Of a DNA stretch of 43,059 nt, positions 24,124 through 32,306 are shown in pieces; position 1 is the first letter of the stretch, and every line of letters starts with the position of its first letter. The DNA lies in assembly GCA_949948775.1 (NCBI GenBank), contig CATLHC010000019.1, positions 1 through 43,059 on the forward strand. The letters run 5' to 3'. A model generated the notes under the pieces. That model was not told the DNA's origin. It made no database searches and worked only from the letters and a program-made list of their open reading frames with translations. Source of the DNA: an uncultured Oscillospiraceae bacterium. GTDB taxonomy: Bacteria; Bacillota; Clostridia; Oscillospirales; Oscillospiraceae. Made by a program: the position numbers and the translations under genes.

Positions 24124-25605
24124 TCACGACCCCTCCATGATGCGATAAATTTTCTCCAGATCCAGAGCCTGCCGCACGCCCTCCGCCAGCAGGTCCAGCT
24201 GTGCCTGCTGATAGGCGGCGTGAGGCATGGCCTCCGCCGTCTCCACGGTCAGGCCCTTTCGTTGGCACAGCAGCGCGGCCAGCTTCTGCACCAGTTCCCC
24301 GCTGTCAAACAGCCCGTGGAGGTAGGTCCCCCACACGTTTCCCTGAGCGCAGCCGTCCTGCCGGCCGTTTTCCAGCACGCAGAAGGGATCGCCCTTCACC
24401 TCGGTGCGGCCCATGTGAATCTCGTAGCCGTCCAGCTTGGCCCCAGCCAGCGGCCCCGCCAGCACACTGGCCTCCACTCTGGTCCGGGATTTTTTGGGCA
24501 GAAAGGTGGTCTCGATGGGCAGGAGTCCCATGCCCCGCAGACTTCCGCCGGCGCCGTGCTCCACGCCCTCCGGGTCGTGGATGACGGTCCCCAGCATCTG
24601 ATAGCCGCCGCACACCCCCAAAACCGGAGTGCCGGACGCTGCCAGCTTTTGAATCGCCGCCTCCAGCCCGGTCTGCCGCAGCCACAGCAGGTCGCCGATG
24701 GTGCTTTTGGTGCCGGGCAGGATGACGAGGTCCGGGCTTCCCAGCTTTCGCGGGTCGTCCACGTAGCGCACGCCGATCTGGGGGTGCTCCTCCAGGGGGG
24801 TGAAGTCGGTGAAGTTGGAGATGCGGGGCAGGCGCACCACCGCCGCGTCCAGGGGCTTGTGGGCGTCCTCCCGGCCCAGGCAGGGGGCCAGGGAGTCCTC
24901 GTCGTCCACGTCCACCTTCAGGTAGGGCACCACCCCCAGCACCGGCTTGCCCGTCTTTTCCTCCAGCATGGCAAGGCCGGGGCGGAGGATATCCAGGTCC
25001 CCCCGGAATTTGGTGATGATGAGCCCGGCAATTTGTGCCTGCTCCTGGGGCTGGAGGAGGGCCACCGTGCCGTAGAGCTGGGCGAACACGCCGCCCCGGT
25101 CGATGTCCCCGGCCAGCAGCACCGGGGCGTTCACCCGCAGGGCCAGGCCCATGTTGACGATGTCGTCCTCCCGGAGATTGATCTCCGCCGGACTGCCCGC
25201 CCCCTCGATGACGATGATATCATTTTCAGCGGCCAGGCTGTCGAAAGCGTCCAGTACCTCCGGAAACAGCTGCTTTTTATAGCGGAAATACTCCGCGGCG
25301 GACATCTGCCCCCGGATCTCGCCCATCACGATGACCTGGCTGCCCGTGTCGCTGCTGGGCTTGAGGAGCACCGGGTTCATCCGCACGTCGGGCTCCGCCC
25401 AGGCCGCCTGGGCTTGGACCACTTGGGCCCGGCCCATTTCCAAGCCGCTGCGGGTGACGTAGCTGTTGAGCGCCATATTCTGGCTCTTGAACGGGGCCAC
25501 CCGGTATCCGTCCTGGGCGAAAATGCGGCACAAAGCGGCGCACAGCAGGCTCTTGCCCGCCCCCGACATGGTGCCCTGGACCATGATGCGTTTGGCGCGG
25601 CTCAT
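24124..25605 (-). CDS. cbiP: Cobyric acid synthase
   Basis: A 493-residue amidotransferase that amidates side chains b, d, e and g of adenosylcobyrinic diamide using ATP and glutamine. The N-terminal P-loop domain starts IMVQGTMSGAGKSLLCAAL and includes FKSQNMALNSYVT. The C-terminal class I glutamine amidotransferase-like domain has LPGTKSTIGDL and the nucleophile-cysteine region LGVCGGYQMLG. A histidine typical of the family lies in GTYLHGLFD near the end. The length matches the family. It overlaps cobD by four bases (ATGA). Confidence 0.96.
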   Translation of the reverse strand: MSRAKRIMVQGTMSGAGKSLLCAALCRIFAQDGYRVAPFKSQNMALNSYVTRSGLEMGRAQVVQAQAAWAEPDVRMNPVLLKPSSDTGSQVIVMGEIRGQMSAAEYFRYKKQLFPEVLDAFDSLAAENDIIVIEGAGSPAEINLREDDIVNMGLALRVNAPVLLAGDIDRGGVFAQLYGTVALLQPQEQAQIAGLIITKFRGDLDILRPGLAMLEEKTGKPVLGVVPYLKVDVDDEDSLAPCLGREDAHKPLDAAVVRLPRISNFTDFTPLEEHPQIGVRYVDDPRKLGSPDLVILPGTKSTIGDLLWLRQTGLEAAIQKLAASGTPVLGVCGGYQMLGTVIHDPEGVEHGAGGSLRGMGLLPIETTFLPKKSRTRVEASVLAGPLAGAKLDGYEIHMGRTEVKGDPFCVLENGRQDGCAQGNVWGTYLHGLFDSGELVQKLAALLCQRKGLTVETAEAMPHAAYQQAQLDLLAEGVRQALDLEKIYRIMEGS

Positions 25606-26678
25606 GGCGCTCCCTCCTTCAAAATTTCCTCCAGCGCGGCGGTGAGGCGGTCATTTTCCTCCCCGGTCCGCACCGCCGCCCGGTACCAACCGTCACACAG
25701 GCCGTGGTAGTTCCCGCAGTCCCGCAGCAGGATGCCCCGCTCCCGCAGGGGCTGGACCAGCGGCGTCGGGGAGTAGAACAGCAGATAGTTGGCCTCCCCG
25801 GGGACCACCCGGAGGCCCAGCCGGGACAGCTCATCCGCCAGCCTGGGGCGCTCCTGGGAGATCAGCGCCCGCACAGCCTGGACATAGCTTGTTTCTTTCA
25901 GTGCCGCAACCCCCGCCGCCTGGGCGGGGCCGGACACCGCCCAGGGCTGACCCGCGTTCCTCATAGCGTCCAGCAGGGCCGTATCGCGGCAAAGGCAGTA
26001 CCCAAGCCTCAAACCGGCCATAGCGTACAGCTTTGTAAACGCCTTCAAAATCAGCAAGTTTTCATACTTTCCAAGCAGCCCCTTCATGGTAAACGCGCCG
26101 GGATCGTCCAGGAGGTCGCAGAAGCACTCATCCACCACCAGCAGGGCGTTCACGGACCGGCACCGCTCCAGCACCCACTCCAGCAGAGGGCGGGGGACGG
26201 TGCGCCCGGTGGGGTTGTTGGGCTGGCAGAGGAACACCATGTCCGTCTCTGGGCCGACGGCCTCCAAAAAGCTCTCGCCCAGCCCAAAATCGTCCTCCTC
26301 CTTGAGCGCAAAGCGGTCTATTTGGCACCGGACCAGGTCCAGCGCCGCCTCGTACTCGGAGAAAGCGGGGGCGGTGACCAGGGCCCGCCGGGGCCTTTTT
26401 GCCAATACCACCCGGTAGATGAGGTCCGCCGCCCCGTTGCCGCACAGGACCCAGCTTGGGTCCACCCCCTCCGCCTGGGCGACGGCTCCCCCCAGGGCGC
26501 GGCACAGGGGGTCGGGGTAGCGCTCCGCCTGGGCCAGCGAGCGGATGACGGCGGAGCGCACCCCCTCCGGCAGCCCCAGGGGGCTGATGTTGGCGGAGAA
26601 GTCCAGGGGGGTCCCCCCGTACCGGGCCTCATAGCCCGCCCAGTCGCCGCCGTGGGTCAATGTCTGTTCCATGGTCAT
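25602..26678 (-). CDS. cobD: Threonine-phosphate decarboxylase (CobD family)
   Basis: A 358-residue PLP-dependent fold-type I enzyme of the aminotransferase class I/II group. It decarboxylates L-threonine O-3-phosphate to (R)-1-amino-2-propanol phosphate, the linker to the lower ligand. Marks are THGGDWAGYEARYGG at the N-terminus, LDFSANISPLG, QPNNPTGRTV, LLVVDECFCDL, and the PLP lysine region LKAFTKLYAMAGLRLGY. The alternative, histidinol-phosphate aminotransferase, is unlikely given the CobD-like start and the position between cbiB and cbiP. It overlaps both neighbours by four bases. Confidence 0.93.
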   Translation of the reverse strand: MTMEQTLTHGGDWAGYEARYGGTPLDFSANISPLGLPEGVRSAVIRSLAQAERYPDPLCRALGGAVAQAEGVDPSWVLCGNGAADLIYRVVLAKRPRRALVTAPAFSEYEAALDLVRCQIDRFALKEEDDFGLGESFLEAVGPETDMVFLCQPNNPTGRTVPRPLLEWVLERCRSVNALLVVDECFCDLLDDPGAFTMKGLLGKYENLLILKAFTKLYAMAGLRLGYCLCRDTALLDAMRNAGQPWAVSGPAQAAGVAALKETSYVQAVRALISQERPRLADELSRLGLRVVPGEANYLLFYSPTPLVQPLRERGILLRDCGNYHGLCDGWYRAAVRTGEENDRLTAALEEILKEGAP

Positions 26679-27649
26679 CCTCTCCGTCTCCGGCCCCGGG
26701 CCAGCGCCCCGGCCAGCAGCCCGGCCCCCAGGGCCAGTCCGCCCGCCGTGTACAGCATCCGGTTGGCCCTGCCGATGTCCGACGGCTCCACCGCCCGCCT
26801 TGGGTCGCCGATGGTGGGTTTATCCACCACCCTGCCAAAGTAGGAGGCGGGCCCCGCCAGCTGCACCCGCAAAGCCCCGGCGCAGGCCGCTTCCGTCTGG
26901 GCGGAGTTGGGGCTGGCGTGGTTGTGGCGGTCCCGCCGCCAGATTTTCCAGGCGTTTTTGCCGTCCTGCCCGGTGAGATACGCGGCAAAAACCCAGCAAA
27001 GCGCCGCCAGCCGGGAGGGCGCCAGGTTGGCCAGGTCGTCCAGCTTGGCCGCCGCCCGGCCGAAGTACAGGTAGCGGTCGTTTTTATACCCCACCATACT
27101 GTCCATGGTGTTTACCGCCTTGTAGGCCAGGGCCAGGGGCGCGCCCCCCAGCACCATGTAGAACAGGGGCGCGGCCACCCCGTCGGAGAAGTTCTCCGCC
27201 ACCGTCTCCACCGCCGCCTTGGCCACCCCCTCCGCCGTCAGCTCCTGGGTGTCCCGGCCCACGATGCGGCCCACGGCCTTTCGGGCGGCGGGCAGGTCGC
27301 CCTTTTCCAGCTCCGCCTGGACGGCGGCGCTCTCCTGGGCCAGCCCCTTGAGGGCCAGGGCCTGCCAGCACCACACCGTCTCCAGGGCAAGGCCCAGCCT
27401 GGGGTGGAGCTTATTGGCCAGGGCGCGGGCCCCGGAGGCGGCGGCATAGGTCCCCGCCGGAAGAACCGCCGCCAAAATGGCCCCGCCCAGCAGCTCCCCC
27501 TGGGGGGTCTGGGGCAGGCGGGGGCGCAAAAAGCCCTCCAGGGCCGAGATGGCCCTGCCCATATACACCACGGGGTGGGGCATCCATTCAGGGTCGGCCA
27601 GCAGCAGGTCCAGGGCAAAACCCAAGGGGACGGCAGGGTTTGTTTTCAT
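26675..27649 (-). CDS. cbiB: Adenosylcobinamide-phosphate synthase CbiB
   Basis: A 324-residue membrane protein that joins aminopropanol (phosphate) to adenosylcobyric acid. It starts PLGFALDLLLADPEWMPHPVVYMG, the typical CbiB N-terminus. ETVAENFSDGVAAPLFY is the most conserved CbiB motif, followed by YKAVNTMDSMVGYKNDRY. Several hydrophobic helices are present, the last (LALGAGLLAGALA) just before a very basic end. Partner CobD lies immediately downstream. It overlaps cobC and cobD by four bases each. Confidence 0.96.
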   Translation of the reverse strand: MKTNPAVPLGFALDLLLADPEWMPHPVVYMGRAISALEGFLRPRLPQTPQGELLGGAILAAVLPAGTYAAASGARALANKLHPRLGLALETVWCWQALALKGLAQESAAVQAELEKGDLPAARKAVGRIVGRDTQELTAEGVAKAAVETVAENFSDGVAAPLFYMVLGGAPLALAYKAVNTMDSMVGYKNDRYLYFGRAAAKLDDLANLAPSRLAALCWVFAAYLTGQDGKNAWKIWRRDRHNHASPNSAQTEAACAGALRVQLAGPASYFGRVVDKPTIGDPRRAVEPSDIGRANRMLYTAGGLALGAGLLAGALARGRRRRG

Positions 27650-28245
27650 GTTCTCTCGCCTCTCGTGTATCGGACTGTGTTTAAAAGGGTCAAAACGCGC
27701 TCCTCCCGCCAGCGGGAGCCGTCCAGCACGAAGCCGCCACCCAGGGGGCCGCGCCAGGAGAAGTAATCCCGCCGGGGCAGGGCAAACCGCTCCAGCACCG
27801 CCATCTGGGTGCCGCCGTGGGCCACGATGGTGAGGAGTTTTTCTCCCGCCTCAAGGGTCTGGCTAACCAGGGCCTCGAAGGCGGCGCAGGTGCGCTCGGA
27901 GAACGCGGCCATGGACTCCCCCTCTGGAATGGGTCCCCGGCAGCTGCCGTCCACCCAGGCCCGGTAGGGGGAAAAATCCTCCATGTCCCGCCAACTCCGG
28001 CCCTCGAAGACGCCGAAGTCCATCTCCCGAAAATCAGGGATGACCACCTGCTTTGCGTCAGGGAATAAAATCCCCGCCGTCTCCGCCGTCCGGCCCAGGG
28101 GGGAGACGTACACCCGGTCCGGCGCAAAGTCCGCTTGAACCAACTCTGTCCTCCCCTTTTCAGAAAGGGGCAGGTCGGTGCGGCCCAGGTAGCGCCCCTG
28201 GGCGTTCCAGGCCGTCTCCCCGTGGCGCAGCAGATAAATTTTCAT
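27646..28245 (-). CDS. cobC: Histidine phosphatase, probably alpha-ribazole phosphatase
   Basis: A 199-residue member of the phosphoglycerate mutase-like histidine phosphatases. The catalytic histidine lies in LLRHGETAWNAQGRYLG at the N-terminus. The second arginine/glutamate region is SPLGRTAETA and MDFGVFEGR, and the second histidine lies in IVAHGGTQMAV. In this operon the likely substrate is alpha-ribazole 5'-phosphate or adenosylcobalamin 5'-phosphate; that specificity is inferred from context. The start at 28245 gives the correct N-terminus and overlaps the preceding stop as ATGA. Confidence 0.88.
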   Translation of the reverse strand: MKIYLLRHGETAWNAQGRYLGRTDLPLSEKGRTELVQADFAPDRVYVSPLGRTAETAGILFPDAKQVVIPDFREMDFGVFEGRSWRDMEDFSPYRAWVDGSCRGPIPEGESMAAFSERTCAAFEALVSQTLEAGEKLLTIVAHGGTQMAVLERFALPRRDYFSWRGPLGGGFVLDGSRWREERVLTLLNTVRYTRGERT

Positions 28246-28565
28246 TTCAGCACCATAGGCAGACCGCACAGCACCCGGACCACCCGCTCCGCCTTTTGCG
28301 CCAGCAGGCAGCTCAGCCGCCCCGCCGCCTCCCGGGCGGCCCGCTCGTCCGGGTCCACGGGCACCACGCCGCCCCCCACCTCGGTGGCGATGACCACCTC
28401 GTGCCGGGCCAGCTCATCGGCCAGGGCGGGCAGGTCGGCGCAGTTTTTGGCCCGTTCCTGCACGTCCCAGAGGGCGTGGGCGCCCAGCTCCTCACGGGAA
28501 CAGCCCAAAAGCCGGCAGGCATACTCCTTTTTGCCACTGTACAGCGGCCCGGTAATAAAAATCAT
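28242..28565 (-). CDS. Short CobU-like P-loop protein
   Basis: A 107-residue protein clearly related to CobU but about 70 residues shorter. It keeps an N-terminal P-loop (FITGPLYSGKKEYACRLL) and the canonical CobU C-terminal block (ATEVGGGVVPVDPDE, REAAGRLSCLLAQKAERV, LCGLPMVLK). The middle region with the guanylated histidine (HR-x-x-R) and the following strands is absent. Reading frame, ribosome binding context and ATGA overlaps on both sides argue for a working gene, not a decaying one. A full-length CobU is encoded two genes upstream. It may be a partner or regulatory paralogue (inference). Confidence 0.82.
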   Translation of the reverse strand: MIFITGPLYSGKKEYACRLLGCSREELGAHALWDVQERAKNCADLPALADELARHEVVIATEVGGGVVPVDPDERAAREAAGRLSCLLAQKAERVVRVLCGLPMVLK

Positions 28566-29341
28566 AAAAATTTCGCCTCCAAAAGCTGGCAAACCACTAA
28601 CGCCCCCAGCATCCACAGCTCACACCGCTGTAAAAACCACCCGGCCAAATCGCCGGACAGCCCGCCGAACTCCCGGTCCGCCTCAACGCGGTAACGCCAG
28701 AACACCGCCAGCGCCACCGCCGCCATCACCAGCCCGGTGACGCCGCCCACAACGATCATCCCGGCCCCGGCCAGGGCGCACTCCAGCATGAGGACACGGC
28801 TTGCCATACGGCGGTCCGCCCCGGTGGCGAAGGTGTGGGCCAGGCCGGTGTTTTTGGCCAGGGGGAACCGGGTCACCGCCAGGCCGGACAGGGCCCGCTC
28901 CAGCACGAAGGCCAGCCCCATGGCTCCCAGGGCCTGACCGGTGGGGACCAGGGCGGTGCACAGGGCCAGATGGGCCGCGAAATAGGAGCACAGCCGGATG
29001 ACCGCGAAGGCCCCGCACCGGGGGTCCTTCAAGATCTCCTGCTTCTTCTCCGAGGGGGCGTGGCTGGCCAGGGCGTCGCAGGTGTCGGCGTAGCCGTCCA
29101 GGTGGATGCCCCCGGTGACCAGCACCGGGATGAGGCAGAAGCCCGCCCCCCGCAGCAGGTGGGGGACGCTGAGATAGGCGCACAGGCTCCCCCAGCCCCA
29201 CCACAGTCCGCCGCACGCCAGCCCGATGAGGGGGAAGGCGCACAGGGCGTAGCGCATGTTTTTGCCGTTCCACTCGGGGCAGGGCAGAGGCAGGGCGGAG
29301 AACATGGCGAAGGCCACCAGCACCGTTTCCACAAAAATCAT
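28562..29341 (-). CDS. cobS: Adenosylcobinamide-GDP ribazoletransferase (cobalamin synthase)
   Basis: A 259-residue polytopic membrane protein that joins adenosylcobinamide-GDP to alpha-ribazole (phosphate). The N-terminus FVETVLVAFAMFSALPLPCPEW and the motif GGIHLDGYADTCDALAS with acidic residues are typical of CobS, as is EKKQEILKDPRCGAFAVI. About six hydrophobic helices are visible. The start at 29341 overlaps the cobU stop as ATGA; an open frame extends further upstream but runs through cobU. It lies between the two CobU-type genes. Confidence 0.95.
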   Translation of the reverse strand: MIFVETVLVAFAMFSALPLPCPEWNGKNMRYALCAFPLIGLACGGLWWGWGSLCAYLSVPHLLRGAGFCLIPVLVTGGIHLDGYADTCDALASHAPSEKKQEILKDPRCGAFAVIRLCSYFAAHLALCTALVPTGQALGAMGLAFVLERALSGLAVTRFPLAKNTGLAHTFATGADRRMASRVLMLECALAGAGMIVVGGVTGLVMAAVALAVFWRYRVEADREFGGLSGDLAGWFLQRCELWMLGALVVCQLLEAKFL

Positions 29342-29868
29342 CCCGCCGCCTCCTTGTAATACCGGGGCAAGCCGCAGACTACCTCGCACACCCGGTCCGC
29401 CCTTTGGGCCAGCGCCCGGTTGACCCCGGCCACAAGCCGCAGGTAGTCCTCCGTCCCGTCGGCGTAGTCCGTCCCGCCGGTGAACACTTCGTTGCTCACC
29501 ACCACCAGATCGGCGCACTGGGCCAGCAGGACATCCACTCCCCCTGTGATGGCGGACAGCGCACCCGCCATGCTCCCAGCCCCGTTGGGGCTGTACAGCT
29601 CGTTGGCCGCCAGATTGCCGATACACTCCAAGAGAACGGTTCCCCGCCGGGGCAGGCGCACGGAGGGCAAATTAAAATAACACTCCACCGTCTCAAATTC
29701 CTTGTCCGCCCGCATGCGGCGGTGCTTTTCCACCCGCGCCTTACCCTCCTCGTCAAAGGGCTCCATGGTGGCGATGTAATACCGGGGCCGGTGGGGCGAG
29801 GCCAGCACCAGCCCCTCGGCGTACTCGCTCTTGCCGCTGGCTGCGCCGCCCACAACTAGCGTGAACAC
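29338..29868 (-). CDS. cobU: Adenosylcobinamide kinase/guanylyltransferase CobU
   Basis: A 176-residue enzyme of normal CobU length that phosphorylates adenosylcobinamide and then transfers GMP to it. The P-loop is GGAASGKSEYAE. YIATMEPFDEEGKARVEKHRRMR contains the histidine that carries GMP and is split here by family alignment near residue 45. LLECIGNLAANEL replaces the common D-C-L-T-x-W-L segment. The C-terminal NEV block is degenerate: NEVFTGGTDYADGTED instead of NEVG-x-GIVP. The GTG start at 29868 has a GGGGGG site and lies one base after the cobT stop. Confidence 0.9.
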   Translation of the reverse strand: MFTLVVGGAASGKSEYAEGLVLASPHRPRYYIATMEPFDEEGKARVEKHRRMRADKEFETVECYFNLPSVRLPRRGTVLLECIGNLAANELYSPNGAGSMAGALSAITGGVDVLLAQCADLVVVSNEVFTGGTDYADGTEDYLRLVAGVNRALAQRADRVCEVVCGLPRYYKEAAG

Positions 29869-29869
29869 C

Positions 29870-30943
29870 TCAGCCCCCCTGGGGCGTGTACGCCTCGATG
29901 CCCGTGCCGTCGAAGGTGGTGCCGTCCTGGTATAGGGACAGGGCCATGTCCAGCATGGGGATGGCGCACACCGCCCCGGTGCCCTCTCCCAGCCGCATCC
30001 CGGCGGTGATGAGGGGCTGTTTGCCCAGTGCGTCCAGAATGAGGTGTCCGGCGGGCTCGGCGGACACGTGGCTGGCGAACATGGCCTTGGCGGACTCCGG
30101 GCACAGACGCAGGGCGCACAGCGCCGCCACGGTGCTGATGAAGCCGTCCATCAAAATGGGCACCCGGTGCAGCGCCCCGCCCAGGTAGATGCCGCACATG
30201 CCGGCGATGTCGAAGCCACCCACCTTGGCCAACACGTCCAAGGGGTCCATGGGATTGGGGCGGCTGCGCTCCAGCGCCGTCTCGATGGCCCAGAGCTTGC
30301 GCTCCAGCCCCTGGTCGGACAGCCCCGCCCCCCGGCCCGTCATCTCCGCCACGGGGCGGTTCAGAAGCGCACAGGCCACGGCGGAGCTGGTGGTGGTGTT
30401 GCCAATGCCCATCTCGCCGGTGGCGATGAGGCCCACGCCCTGCCCCTTCAGCTCCCCCACCAGCTCCGCCCCGGTGAGGACGGCCTGTTCCACCTGCGTC
30501 CGGCTCATGGCGGGGCCCTGGGTGATGTCGGCGGTGCCATTGCCCACCCGGCGGTCCAGCACGCCGGGGATGGCCCCCGGGTCCCGCATGCCCATGTCCA
30601 CCGGCACCACCCGGCAGTTAGCCACCTGGGCCATTTTGCACACCGAGGAGCGGTTGGCCCCGGCATTCCGGGCCACCGCCGCCGTCACGGTGTAGTCGGT
30701 CTGGGTGACCCCCTGGTCCACCACCCCGTTGTCGGCGCACAGCAGCAGCAGGGCACGGTTGGAGATATCGATTTTGTGGTTCAGGGTGAGGGCGGCCATG
30801 TCCTCCACCGCCGTCTCCAGCAGGCCCAGGCTGTCCAGGGGCTTGGCGATGGAGGCCCACTGGCGGTGGGCGGCCTTCCGGGCCTCCGCCTCCCGGGGGT
30901 CGGGCCGGATGGCGTCCAGAATTTCCTTGATCGTCTTACTCAT
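29870..30943 (-). CDS. cobT: Nicotinate-nucleotide:DMB phosphoribosyltransferase CobT
   Basis: A 357-residue enzyme that activates the lower-ligand base to alpha-ribazole phosphate. Marks are MAALTLNHKIDISNRALLLL near the N-terminus, CADNGVVDQGVTQ, GEMGIGNTTTSSA, GGFDIAGMCGIYLG and the catalytic glutamate region MRLGEGTGAVCAIP near the C-terminus. The length is normal. The start at 30943 overlaps the end of cbiA by eight bases; the longer frame upstream lies inside cbiA. No genes for dimethylbenzimidazole synthesis are in the window, so the natural base is unknown. Confidence 0.96.
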   Translation of the reverse strand: MSKTIKEILDAIRPDPREAEARKAAHRQWASIAKPLDSLGLLETAVEDMAALTLNHKIDISNRALLLLCADNGVVDQGVTQTDYTVTAAVARNAGANRSSVCKMAQVANCRVVPVDMGMRDPGAIPGVLDRRVGNGTADITQGPAMSRTQVEQAVLTGAELVGELKGQGVGLIATGEMGIGNTTTSSAVACALLNRPVAEMTGRGAGLSDQGLERKLWAIETALERSRPNPMDPLDVLAKVGGFDIAGMCGIYLGGALHRVPILMDGFISTVAALCALRLCPESAKAMFASHVSAEPAGHLILDALGKQPLITAGMRLGEGTGAVCAIPMLDMALSLYQDGTTFDGTGIEAYTPQGG

Positions 30944-32306
30944 GGTGGAACCGTTCCTTTCTATAGAGCTTTGCCGCCTGGACAAACCGCTCGGCCATCC
31001 CAGGACGGCCTGGAAAATACAGGTGGGGGAAGGCGGCGTACAGCCGGTCCGTGACAAAGCCGCACCTCCAGCTGCGGCCCGTCAGGGGCTTGACAGCGGT
31101 GAGGCCCTCCCCGTTTTGGGTGGAGTCCCAGTAGTGGAACTCGTGGACGGGGACCTCCTCCCCCGCCCGGAAGAGCAGACTGTCCCCCGCCGCCCGCAGA
31201 TGGGAGTAGCCGAACCGCACCAGCCTGTCCTTTTTGATCCCCTCCCCGGGGAGGACCCCGGCCATGGGGTGGGCCCTGCCGTCCATCCCCTCCAGGGCTT
31301 GGCCCAGGTACAAAAACCCGCCGCACTCCGCCACGGTGGGCAGGTTCTGGCATACCGACTCTTTGATGGACTGCCGCATGGACCTGTTTTCGGCCAATTG
31401 GGCGGCGTACAGCTCCGGGTAGCCTCCGGGCAGGTACAGAGCACAGGCCCGCTCCGGAATTTTCTCATCATGGAGGGGGCTGAAATACACCGGCTCCGCC
31501 CCGGCTTCCCACAGGGCGTCCAGCGTCTCGGCGTAGGTGAAGCAGAACGCCTCGTCCCTGGCCACCGCCAGGGGGACCCGCTCCTCCGCCCGCAACGGCG
31601 GGGCAGTTGGTGCCTCCCAGCCCGTCCGGCGGTCAAACAGGGTGAAAAATTTCTCCCAGTCCAGGGTGTCGTTTAAGGTCCGGGCCACCCGCTCAATGCG
31701 GGCGGTGAGGTCCTTGATCTCCCCGGCGGTCTGGAGGCCCAGGTGGCGGCTGGCCAGCGCCGCGTCCTCCAGGTGGGGCAGGTATCCCACCACAGGCAGC
31801 CCCGTCTCCTCCTCCAGCATGGGCTTCAGGCTTTTGGCCAGCATGGGGGAGCAGTCGCTGAGGAAGAGCCCCGCGATGTGGCTGGGGGTGCGAAAGGCCG
31901 TCAGGCCCTTGACCTGGGCCGCCAGGGTGAGGCTGGCCCCCTTTGGCCGCACCGCCAGCAGCACGGGCAGGTCCAGGGTGTGGGCCCCGTGCCAGGCGCT
32001 GGCCCGGTGGGTGCTCCCTCCCAGGCCGTCGTAAAAGCCCATGGCCCCCTCCGCCACCGCCGCGCCGTGCCCCCCGCCATAGCGGCGGTAGAGGGCGCGT
32101 ACTCTGTCCTCGTCGGAGAGGAACAGGTCCAGATTGTGGCTGTCCACCCCCAGGGCGGAGCGGTGGAACATGGGGTCAATGTAGTCCGGGCCGCACTTGA
32201 AAGCGCAGGGGTTCAGCCCCCGCTCCTTCAGCGCCGCCAGCAGGGCGCAGGTGAGCACCGTCTTGCCGCTCCCCGAGGCGGGGGCGGAGATCATCAGCTC
32301 AACCAT
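30936..32306 (-). CDS. cbiA: Cobyrinic acid a,c-diamide synthase
   Basis: A 456-residue glutamine-dependent amidotransferase that amidates the a and c side chains. The N-terminal P-loop is ISAPASGSGKTVLTCALLAAL, shown here with its key GSGKT. CGPDYIDPMFH follows, typical of CbiA. The C-terminal class I glutamine amidotransferase domain has PGGYPELYAAQLAEN and the cysteine motif VAECGGFLYLG. The family's usual HEFHY lies near the end (VHEFHYWDS). It overlaps cbiET by eight bases and cobT by eight bases. Confidence 0.97.
   Translation of the reverse strand: MVELMISAPASGSGKTVLTCALLAALKERGLNPCAFKCGPDYIDPMFHRSALGVDSHNLDLFLSDEDRVRALYRRYGGGHGAAVAEGAMGFYDGLGGSTHRASAWHGAHTLDLPVLLAVRPKGASLTLAAQVKGLTAFRTPSHIAGLFLSDCSPMLAKSLKPMLEEETGLPVVGYLPHLEDAALASRHLGLQTAGEIKDLTARIERVARTLNDTLDWEKFFTLFDRRTGWEAPTAPPLRAEERVPLAVARDEAFCFTYAETLDALWEAGAEPVYFSPLHDEKIPERACALYLPGGYPELYAAQLAENRSMRQSIKESVCQNLPTVAECGGFLYLGQALEGMDGRAHPMAGVLPGEGIKKDRLVRFGYSHLRAAGDSLLFRAGEEVPVHEFHYWDSTQNGEGLTAVKPLTGRSWRCGFVTDRLYAAFPHLYFPGRPGMAERFVQAAKLYRKERFHHE

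Noticed and set aside
23827..25710. Plus-strand frame of 627 residues
   Set aside because: It is antisense to cbiC and cbiP and has no start context or domains.
28562..29626. CobS as a 354-residue protein
   Set aside because: The extra N-terminus is the shadow frame of cobU; the ATGA overlap at 29338-29341 and the family N-terminus set the start at 29341.
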